A stretch of 64,000 bases of DNA from Plasmodium coatneyi (Eukaryota; Apicomplexa; Aconoidasida; Haemosporida; Plasmodiidae): contig NC_033567.1 of NCBI RefSeq assembly GCF_001680005.1, positions 186,001-250,000 on the forward strand, written 5' to 3'. The position numbers and the translations under genes were made by a program. This document shows positions 50,763 through 61,296 of the stretch, in pieces; position 1 is the stretch's first letter, and each line of letters opens with the position of its first letter. Under the pieces are notes generated by a model. That model had not been told where the DNA came from, searched no databases, and saw only the letters and a list, made by a program, of their open reading frames with translations.

Positions 50763-51213
50763 ATGGAAGAATTTTCTGAAAGTTCTCTATTTGGTTTTTT
50801 GAAAAGTTTACTTCCAAGGCCTGGTACTTGTGGCTGTACCGCATTTTCAAGAGTTAATACAATTTCCCTTACCTTAAGCATATGTTTGGCTGTATTTTCA
50901 ATGCTCTTGGCAAATTATTATTTTGAAAGTTGCTATTTGGTAATATAAAAATTATGCACAAATTGTGTGCAAATATAAATATGCATAAACGCTGTGTACC
51001 CCTCTTCACCATGTAGTAATTTATTAGCAAGTAATATACATATACACGCGCGAACCATTCTTGTTAATCCCATTTTCTATCCTTTTTTTATCGTTTTAGA
51101 AACCAAGAGATATACTTGAAGAAGAAAAATTGCAAAGAGGAAAAACTGATGAAGAAATTGTAAAAATAAAAGCAATGAACGAGGCAGAAATGACGCACAC
51201 AGTATGGATGTGA
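50763..51213 (+). CDS. Short exported-type protein, probably frameshifted
   Basis: Exons 50763-50939 and 51100-51213 (96 residues) join in phase 0: TTG before GTAATA; CGTTTTAG before AAA. Exon 1 is 59 codons with a recessed hydrophobic segment (TLSLCLAVFSML-type). Exon 2 is charged (LEEEKLQRGKTDEEIVKIK) and has RDILE, which is not a proper RxLxE. It stops at TGA 51211-51213. However, a different frame opens at 51204 and remains protein-like for 34 codons (SLEILFPDSVENQMDKM) to the TAG at 51303-51305. A one- or two-base indel near 51196-51204 is therefore likely, either real or an assembly error. No family recognised. It may be an active short gene or a pseudogene. Confidence 0.5.
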
Positions 51214-51305
51214 AATTAAATAGCCTTGAAATACTGTTCCCCGATTCCGTGGAAAATCAAATGGACAAAATGCCACAAAAGGAATGGAAAAGAAACACAT
51301 CTTAG

Positions 51306-54300
51306 AGAGCATAATACTTTAAATCGAGCAGTAAATCGACTTTATTGATTCATATTAGGAAAATTATGGTAAATCAAAATCGTAGAAGTGAAAGATTTTA
51401 ATGAAGCATCCTATTAACAAGTGGTATAATATAACGTTATAAGTTTTGCTGTGTGTTTAGATGCAGATGCAGAACATTTTCATCGATATTAACTCCTACT
51501 TACAAAAATGAAGATTCTTGATTCTACACATGTGAAAGAATTATTTAGATAAAAAAAAGTTACACATTTGCTAAAATGAAAGGAAGCCTTGTATGAATGA
51601 CATACCGACAAGAAACTAAATGAACCAATTTGGTAGAAAAGACAATGTAACTTACCGATAAGGAAAATTGGCTAAAGTGATGAACAAGGAGATTAGTATA
51701 AAAACGCAACAGTACAATAATTGTGTCCCACACCAGGTAAAACAATATATATATATACACATGACTAGCGCACGATAAAATAAGCACATCGGATAATGTT
51801 AGACAGAATTCCTGAATGAATGGGCAGAATTCCTTTGCCAGGAATAAGCGTATGAACGTTTTCGATGTTACAAACGCGTACAAATGAATAATTCCTCTTA
51901 TAGAAAAAAGGCTACTCATTAACGTACTAAGTGTGTAATAAGTGGGAAAAGTAATCCCTATGTATGTATACTTCTTTCTCACGAGTAATTTTTAGAGGTT
52001 TCTTTTTAAACTATGTCTACACTTTAATTATGCATATATTCCATACTCACCTTGTTTGCTTTGTTCATTGCACTACTTTCGTCTCTACCATGATTCGTTA
52101 TTTGGAAAATATAATTCTATTAAGAAAATTGCTTCAAATTACAAAATATTATATGTATAAGTTAAAGTGAAAATTCCATCATATCACCCCTTTTTAGAAA
52201 CGTTTACACCATGTGCATTACGTATATTATCCTTAACCTTATATTTTAACTTAATCTATGATTTTTTTGGAAGAAAAAAAACATAACTGTGGGAAATATC
52301 GTAAACAATCAACAATATTACTATTTTTGTGAGAAAATGAAAAAATTCGTCCTCTACTCTGCAGATTCGTAAGAATCAGTTGGTAGGCACTAGTTGCAGA
52401 AAACGTGGGTAAGAAATTATTCATTATGAGTAAACAGAGTATTCCAAAAAGAGGATTAGTGAAATATGGCTACAACATCAAACTCCAACCCTCCTCAACT
52501 GTATGGAACAGCTAAAAAGACACTACTTCTCCGGCATAATCCACCTCCGTCCTCCTATCCATTCTTATTCATATAATAATCAAAAACTGCAAATGAAAAT
52601 CAAACTTTTAAAACATTTCCTTCCTATATATCATTTTCCTATCATTTTACACACAATATTATTAAAGTGTGCGCCTTACCTTTTCTACAATTCTTTTAAA
52701 CACCCGAATTTTAATTTATCGAATCCTTATTCACATTACCTTAGATATGTCATATTAAATTGAATATACACATCCAAATGTCTTTATAACCGTATTACGT
52801 ATTTTATTATTTTTTTTTTCTCTCTAATGTAATACACTTTTTAACAATGGTTAAACAAGTCCATATTATAAGGAATTTCTTTTTTTTACAATAGTTAAGA
52901 ATTCAAATAACAATGATTCATTAAAAAGTTGTACATAATGGGATGTAACCATGTTCTTAACAAAATGGTATCACACAAAATACCATCCTTATACACCTCA
53001 TCGGTTTAATTAAAAGTGCAAGTAGAATACGTTTAATTTGAGAACAAAAACAAAATAACCTTCTTTTATTAAGAATAAAATGATACAACTCATCCCCTAA
53101 GGTGTAATAAAAACGCGTCGAAGTAGTGCAAATATCTTTAATACGTGTGATGCGCTGCATTCCATTTCGAGGTGCTATCACACACATCTTTCTGTCTAAA
53201 TCATTATACAGCTAGTGACCTTTAAGATATATAGGAACGTAAGACATGCTAATAAACTCATTATTATTGCTAACCCCACAATAGTTTGAACCAAATAAAC
53301 GACTTAACGAAAGGAGAGAGCATTTAGTAACAGTACACAGGATCACCTACATGTACCTTCTTCATGCTATTCTGGGTAAGACCTATATTCATAAATTATA
53401 TATTTATTTGTAACAAAATTGGGTTCTCAAGTAATTATTTCGTATATTAAAAATGCCTCTATAATGTGAAACATATTTTATTATTTTTCCAATTTGAACA
53501 CTTTTTGAAATATTAAGTTAAGTGCATATACATAATTACATACAAATAGACATACATGCGTTTGTTCGTTTTTATAATTATTCCCAAACTTGTAGACAAC
53601 GAAACTTCGCATAATATGCCCAAACATGTAATAACAAGGAACATAACTTCGACGTAATGAATGATTTCCTTGCCTCCCACAACGATCAAGTGGCACTTCT
53701 AGAATTACTTACGATCATCAATTCGCATATGCAACGAATAAAATAAAATAGAATTACCATACATAAATAATATACTACTGTATGTGATACTTCCTGCTTA
53801 CAGGACAGCAAACATAATGAGAAAACATGGTGTCACGGTACCATTCCTTTATTTATGGTATAGTTATATTGTACTTAATATGTCTTACGCCACATGATGA
53901 AACCGTACAAAATTTTTACTACGTATATTTCATTCATACGTCGCCAATCATTTATTAAATTGCACTATATTTACGCTTCTTTGATGGTTAACAGAATTAA
54001 AAGTAGTCTCTTATTTTGTAGCAAAACAAGGAATATTTTCTTCAAAAATTGCAATACTTCCTTATAATGGTATATTTTTATATACATGCTATACATGCCT
54101 TTTTTTCATAAAGTATGCTATATAATAAAAAGGCAGAAAAGCAGCACGTAAATTCATTAACAAACTATTGCACAGCTGCCCATAGGCAACAACAAACCCT
54201 TTAAATTATTTCGTAAAAATATCAAAAATTTACATTGTAATTTGTTGGATCAACTACAACTTGCATATAATATAAATAAAACAGCAAAAAAATTGGAAAT

Positions 54301-55355
54301 TATTTAGAATACTAAAATGTGCTAATGGCAGTAATGATTATTTTTGTAGCCTAAAAATAAACAAAGAATTTATTTACCCGCAAAATGAAACGCCATTCAA
54401 GAAATTAATTTATAGCATAAAAAGATATATCAAAGAATTCCATTATTTTTATATAGAATTAAATGACACGAAATAATAGTTTAATTGCTCCGATTAAGGG
54501 AAGCTTCCACATATGTAAATGTATTTGTTCATATATTACCATAATATATTTAAAATTGCTGCATTTATTAATAATATATATATTCTTTTCATTATATTAT
54601 TTTTTTTCCCCAATCCCCAACTTTTCATTGCATCACAATCACAGGTTTTTTAAAGAAATGCATCTAATGCCGATAAAGGTAATTACTTGCTAAGCTTAGA
54701 CACTTAGTAAGGAAACAATACGGGTGTTTAATTTAAAATTAATTGATTTTCCTTTCTAAATATTCTACTATAAATAATGAATTAATTGCGCCTACCGAAA
54801 TTTTTGCATTTATAAAAAAAAAAGGATCAATAATAATATACGTAATAAAATTATATGAAGGTTTATTTTCTTTAAAGAACATTTTTTACTGTAATTATTT
54901 TTACTTCAAAATAATTTATAAAAGTTCTTTATTTTTTTATTAAAACCGTAATTCAGTATATTTTATAAATAGAGCATATTTTAATAAAAAAAAAATTATA
55001 TGTTCAGTTCCAAATATAAAGTATACATTATTTTTATGCGCGTATAGTAAAAGAATATTTTTTAAAAAAATTATTACATATAAAAAAAATTTTTTTTTTA
55101 GTCCTTTCTTTCGAAGTTAATATTACCATTTTTTTAAATTACAAAGGGAAGAAAAATATATCATATTTTTGCGAAACAAGAAAAATATAAATTATTTATA
55201 TATATAAACAATAATTACATTAAATATCATTGAATATGAAAAGTGAATTGTCGTCATAATATTCAAATACCATCAGAAATTTTACATTATAAATAATTTT
55301 TACCATAATATATAATTAGCTATTAAATTTACACATAAATTTAATTTAAGGAGAA
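51306..55355. other. Intergenic, no gene seen
   Basis: Four kilobases of AT-rich DNA with only short chance frames on both strands. A frame at 54463-54693 is hydrophobic and ends near a donor-like GTAATT, but has no plausible second exon. Confidence 0.55.
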
Positions 55356-56387
55356 ATGAATAAGTTCAGCCACTTGATTAATATTATCACAATTATCCTT
55401 GCAAATAACTCGTGGAGTTATTCGGACAACGTAAGATTTAATAAAATAAACTGACCATTGTGAAATTATTTATATTTCTGTTTCGTAGTATATATAAATA
55501 TGCACCACATTTGCATTTTAGTACTGAAATGGAATATATGTAAAATGTTAAAGTATAAAAAACATCATTCAATTTTCTGTCTTTATTTCATTTTCCAGTC
55601 AGCTGTTTCTTTTGCGAATTCATGGAGCAAAAACAATCAAGTTAATATATCAGATTTTGGAGCTATTCGATCTCTTGGTGAAAACGAAAATGAGGGAGAA
55701 ACGCAAGGAGTAGGAAAATATGATGCGAATGATGATGAAGGTTATGACAAGGGTCGATATGATGCCTTAACACAAGATTATTTTGATATGATGGAAGATG
55801 ACCTTAATAGGAACAAAGAATCTACACTAACAATAAGTGAAATGATTAACAATATAGATCCTAGGGCTCAATTCAATTATTATATTAGTAGAGCGTCAAC
55901 TGATGCTTTCAGTAGACGCTCTGCAGAATATGCAAAACGTCTATGGAGAAAAATTAAAAAAGGCTTAAGAACCATTGATAAAATAACAGAACGAGAAATG
56001 TACAATATATTAAAATCGAAATATTTTGCTGGCTCTAACGTACTTTTAGGTCGAACTATGACACAAAAGGTTAGAAAATTCCTATATAGGTATAAAATAT
56101 TTTCCCCAGTTTTGATACTTGTATTAACGTCATACCTCTGCACAAGCTACTTTAGCGCAACAGGATATGCTATCTTCTTTGCACTAGCAGCTATTTTCAC
56201 TTCGTTTTATCTTGCTTTCAAATATGTAAAGTGCTCCATAAGACTTAGAAGATTGTCTGAACATATCCCAAAACATTACCGAAATGAATTCCGACGACTA
56301 AAACGCGACATAGAAAACGAAGAACATGACACCTTTTATTCCACACAGAGCGTAGATGAATCAACGGAGAGTATAAATATATCTTAA
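55356..56387 (+). CDS. PEXEL exported protein, Pv-fam-d-like relative
   Basis: Exons 55356-55430 and 55599-56387 (287 residues) join in phase 0: AAC before GTAAGA; TTTTCCAG before TCA. This is the same junction as in the 10-32 kb cluster. Exon 1 is a signal (LINIITIILANNSWSY). The PEXEL RSLGE has its Arg at residue 49. The acidic block (YDALTQDYFDMMEDDLNRN) is only a faint version of the family repeat. The C-terminus has MTQKVRKFLYRYKIFSPVL leading into two membrane segments (ILVLTSYLCTSYF; ATGYAIFFALAAIFTSFYL), parallel to the 14.9 and 18.5 kb genes. A charged tail of about 55 residues follows. It is a member separated from the main cluster by CLAG and PST-A. Confidence 0.83.
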
Positions 56388-59232
56388 AAACTTATTGCTG
56401 AAATAGAACGTTGAAAATTTTCTACAGATATTTATCTTTATGTATAGTACATATATACATATTGAAGGAAAAGAATTCTACACCTTTTCCATATAATTCT
56501 AAATTTATTATGAATTTGTTCTCAGATTAAAAGAAGAATGTTTGAATGTAACATTATTTTTCCTATCAAATAAACATTTCTGGAATATATTAACACTTAT
56601 TTGAACTCTTATCCTTATGCTTATATTTAGTTATGACTTCTTTTCTTTTAGGGTGTATGAATTCTTTGAAGGGAAGTAGTATATAATTAATGCTTTATTT
56701 ATTTTATTTTATTTTTTTTTTTGTTTTCCTCACGAAACACATCATTCATACAATTGATAACGTTGTTATGCTTAGAATTAAACCGATTGTTTGTAAGTAT
56801 GAGCACATATTTTTATATGCTAAAAATATATTTTTTCTTCTTTGTTCAAAGATCGCGATAGAAATATATCATGCATATAGTGATATTGTTTTTTTCTTCT
56901 AAAAAAATAATAAGTTATGTATATCTTTTACTGAGTTTTATTTATAACTCAAAGTAGAAAATTTTTTTTATATTTCCGTTCCATTTTTATCGCTTTTTTG
57001 ACGCGGAATGCGTAAATTACATAGAACCAAATACTTCCTTATTTTAATGTTATTATTTTACGTACACTTTTAGCAAAGTTTTTCTATGGAAAGAGTCGTG
57101 TTATATTTCAACTTAATAAAAAGGCCCCTTAGCGCAATTTAACACTTGTTTTAAAAAGAAGAAAAAAAAAAAAAAAATTCAGCATCAAATTTTGAGGTTC
57201 TTAAAATGGTGCAACCTGTTGTGCTGTGTTGTAGTTTCAATTTTAAAACTTCCACTAAAATCTTAAAAAAAAATTACTTAGGGGGAAAAAATTCTCCTAT
57301 AGATAAAGAATCGCCCAAAGGGTTAGGAAAAGGGACGCGTGCTCAACATGCTAATAATAATTTACCGCACCGTGGGGGGTAATATAATAGTTAATTGTAA
57401 AACGAGTTTATTCTCATGTGTTTAGAAAAAAGTCTGCCATTAATTACACTGCAAATTAGATCATTATCTATTTATATTTTTGGCGAAGCGTATACAATAA
57501 CCCTTACTTAACAGAGCAGTCGATGTGTATTTCTAAAAGTTGCTTTTTTAATTTGAAGAACCACACTTTTTTTTATACATTTAGTCTAAATTCAGACAGA
57601 GGAACTATTTAGGTTTTTTCTACAGTTTTTATTTTGATATAATGCCAAATACTTATTCTGCGGATTAAGGGTTAAAATATATAGGAGACTTAAAATTTTC
57701 ATTTGTATATAAATATTTTTAGCACGAGGCATGTGAATTTCTTTTCTAAAGACCCCATAGTAAATTTTTCTACCATTAAGAAAATATTTTTAATGGGTAT
57801 ATGTTATAATCAGTTCTGCACAACACATTAACGAATGTTGTTAAAACAGTGGTTGCACTATAGAAAAAAACGATTCATTTGTTCCAAGTATATCTATATT
57901 AATGCCTTGACAATTTTTATGTGCTAATGTTGATGAGGGTCATAGAAAATTGCTGAATATTTGTGCTGTTCTAATTAACTAATTAGTTGATTACTGGGTT
58001 AAGTGATTAACTTAATTGCTCAGTTGTTTAACCCCAGTGAATTTTTTGTCTAAATAACCCCACTGGACCTTTTTTTTAGTAGAAAAGAAAAAAACAAACA
58101 TCCACTCAGTGTTGAATGTTTCTACGTGGCCCAAAGAAACAATTCTTATTTTTACTCATTCAGATATCATTTAACGTTTTAATTAAAAATCGATAATTTG
58201 ATCATCCAGTAAGTATAACTATGTATATTATGAGTCAAATGTCACATATGTGTGATGTGATTAAAATAAAATTATAATATGAATTTAATTTAAAAATTCT
58301 TGCGAAAATGTGTTTACTAACTTTTTGGTATTTATTCTTATGTATATATGATATTATAGATTACATACTTGCCCGCCTCGCAGCGGCTCCCATTCTTTTT
58401 CACATTTCCTTTTCGCTCTCATTTTTTTTAATGCTCGTTTTTTACTTATTTCGCGTTATAGCAATTACGTATATATAATGTCAATCGTTCATTCATGAAA
58501 AAAAACAAGAAAAAAATTCATTAAACATGTGAACTTTTTATGATAATACATTGGCTCTTCAAGTTGAAGCTTCCCTATTATGTAGATTATTAGCGTAATA
58601 GCACGTCCCCCTAGAGATGCAATTAGTATAATATCTAATTCGTTTGAATTTTTTAAAAAAGCTATATATAGGAACAAGTTTTAAAAACAACTTGCTATTA
58701 AATTAATAACCGCATAAACCAAATAATATAATAATTTTTTATAGTGATATATATAGCCCCTTAGAATGAACTCATTAGAAAAAAAAAGCAGTAGTGAATA
58801 AAATATAAAATATGTTCATGTACTAAGAATTAAAAAAAAAAAAAAAAAAAAAAAAAAGGGGCTAGCAATTAGCTATTGCTAACAAAATTCACCAAATTAA
58901 TAACGCGGACCATGTTTTATATATTTACTATTTATTATTTTATAGCCCATTCTTTTTTTTATTTCTTTTTCTATCAAGCTATTCAATTCGGGTTTCATTA
59001 TACAATACATAAGAGCAATAATCTTCCCTGCCAAACAACTTTTCATCCTTACAAATCTGTTCATTTCTAACCAAAATGGTGGTACAACAGATTGATTCTA
59101 TGCTTTTTAAAAGGCGGCTATTTATAAATCTGTTTATTCTTAGTTGTTTTTTTTTTTTTTTCTTACCATTCGGTATATATACATAACTTTTTAATTCTTT
59201 GAAAAAAAAAATTCTTTTAAAATATATATTAT

Positions 59233-59271
<39 letters not shown>

Positions 59272-59585
59272 TATTTTTTATAATATTTAAGGTTTAATCA
59301 TAATTTTGTATTAACTTTTGTACAAAACTTATATTTTATAATTTGTAAATTTTTGCCCTTATATTTTTTGCATTTTTTAAATAATTATATTTTGTGTTTT
59401 TACTTTTAATTCTATATTTTTGTTACTTTCGCACTTTTAGAGAAATATATATATGGTGTTTAAAAAATTTTGAACAATACTTAGAGTAGTATATTTCTTA
59501 TTAAGTACTAGAAATAATTCGTTCTTTGAATTAATATAATAATTAGGCTTTTTTTTTCTTACATATTCTAGCATATACCAACAAA
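56388..59585. other. Intergenic, no gene seen
   Basis: AT-rich, with about 26 A at 58832-58857 and about 31 T at 59235-59265. Nothing protein-like is seen on either strand. Confidence 0.55.
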
Positions 59586-61114
59586 ATGCCTGTTGCAACA
59601 AGGAAAAATAACAAAGGGAGGAAAGGCGGCGTTTTTCGCTTTTGCACCAAAGCTTCCGTGTACACGCTTCTCGTCTGGATTGTAAATTGCTCCAATTCTG
59701 TAAGAACAAAAAGAGAAAAGTGAAAAAAGAAACGAACAAACAAACAAACAAACGAATGCATATTATCACCCTGCAAAAAAGAAAAGGGACCCATCTGAAC
59801 GCACATATTCCTCTGTGTACACTTGTCAGGAATTGTTCTTTTTCTGTTATGCCTAAAATGTGTTTTTCCTTTTATTTTTTTTTTCAAATATGAAATATAC
59901 ATTTTTTCTTTTTTTGTTTTCTTTTTACACTATTATACCTATGCCGCCATTTTTTCACTATATGTTCACTGTCTTTTCATTAATGTAAATATAAAAACTG
60001 CTTTTAACGTTTTATCTAAATTTAATAAACAAAATTCATTTTTGACCACACCCCCGTCCCTTTTTATTTTTAGAGCCAATATGGTGGTAATTCGTACAGT
60101 GTGATGAACAATAGCCTTGGAAAGGCCGTGGATTCAAGAACTTTGAGGTTATTAGCAGAAGCTTACGAGGAAGATATAGAACAGGATGGACCTGCAGTAT
60201 ACGAGGAAGATATAGAACAGGATGGACCTGCAGTATACGAGGAAGATATAGAACAAGATGGACCTGTAGTGTACGACGAGGAAGCTATTGAACAAGTTGC
60301 ACAGGAAGTTGAACAAGCTTCGGAAAATGTTGGAGAAATTTCAGGAGAAGTTGCGGAAGAAGAACAAGTTGTACAGAAAGCTCCTTCTGTATCTTCATTA
60401 GAAGAGCAAGTTGTGCAAAAAGCTCCTTCTCTGTCCTCACTAGAAGAACAAGTTGTGCAGAAAGCTCCTTCTGTATCCTCAGTACAAGAACAAGTTACGC
60501 AAAAAGCTCCTTCTCTGTCCTCACTAGAAGAAGAAGTTGCACAAGATGTTGCAGAACCTATCGTAGATGATGAAGAAGAAATAAAAATTGAATATAACCA
60601 AGATGGAACCATACGTGTACGACCTGCATATATATATAATCAAGCAAAGCTAAATGATATTTATGAACAACAAAGACTAAATATGTACAAAAGAAAAAGA
60701 CCAACAATAACAGAAGGAGAAAATGAAGATTTAATAAAAAATTCTTATTTATTTAACAGACGAGAACGCGCCATGCAAGGAGACCCTGAAACTATTGCTG
60801 AATATCCTAAAGGATACTGGGATCCATATTTCGCATTACAAAAAGCACTCAATGAATTGATTCAAAAACGTAATGAATATAGAGAAATGTTGACGGACAA
60901 CTTTTACGATGTTAAATTAATAGATGATTTTGAAAATGCCGTAAGACCAAAGGGACCATACATCCAAAGAGAATACGGACGCCCAGATCTAAGGCCTGCT
61001 GCACCAAGATCAACCACTACAAAAGCACAGGAGGAAGACAATTATGCAAATGAAAAAGGACAAAATTTAAAAGGAAAGAAAAAGAGAAGAAAAAGATTTT
61101 TCTGCTGTTTCTAA
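59586..61114 (+). CDS. PEXEL exported protein with acidic repeats and Cys tail
   Basis: Exons 59586-59699 and 60074-61114 (384 residues) join in phase 0: TCT before GTAAGA; TTTTTAG before AGC. Exon 1 is 38 codons: a basic stretch, then a hydrophobic signal (ASVYTLLVWIVNC). The PEXEL RLLAE has its Arg at residue 63. Two repeat arrays follow: three units of a 13-residue acidic repeat (AYEEDIEQDGP type) and about five units of a 14-residue repeat (EEQVVQKAPSVSSL type). The unique part has paired basic and aromatic motifs (YPKGYWDPYFALQKAL; KRNEYREMLTDNFYD). The C-terminus is polybasic and ends FFCCF, suggesting membrane attachment by lipidation; there is no membrane span. No family recognised. 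Coding-looking sequence continues past the stop in another frame. Confidence 0.85.
60160..60270 (+). repeat. 39 bp coding repeat, three units
   Basis: Three nearly identical units encode a 13-residue acidic repeat with EEDIEQDGP. The first two are almost identical in DNA and the third has begun to diverge. Confidence 0.88.
60361..60543 (+). repeat. 42 bp coding repeat, five units
   Basis: About five units encode EEQVVQKAPSVSSL with Val/Leu, Leu/Val and Val/Thr changes. Units alternate between Ser-Val and Ser-Leu versions, suggesting duplication of a two-unit block. Confidence 0.85.
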
Positions 61115-61260
61115 AAAGTCTTCCAAAAAAAAAAGTAATAAAAAGAGCAAAGGAAGTAATTTATTCTGCTGTTACGTAGGAGTCCAAAAGGTGTAATGCA
61201 AATGCTACCTGATAGTGTGATTTATATGTGTACATATACGAATTAAGAACCATGGAACCA

Positions 61261-61296
<36 letters not shown>

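Noticed and set aside
54463..54693. Plus-strand hydrophobic frame ending near a donor-like site
   Set aside because: No downstream exon before the next gene's own first exon at 55356; A/T-driven composition.
59437..59902. Two minus-strand frames of 110 and 119 codons
   Set aside because: Antisense to the signal exon and intron of the 59.6 kb gene; T-run derived Phe/Leu content.
60163..60612. 149-codon minus-strand Ser/Cys/Thr frame
   Set aside because: Antisense shadow of the coding repeats in the 59.6 kb gene.
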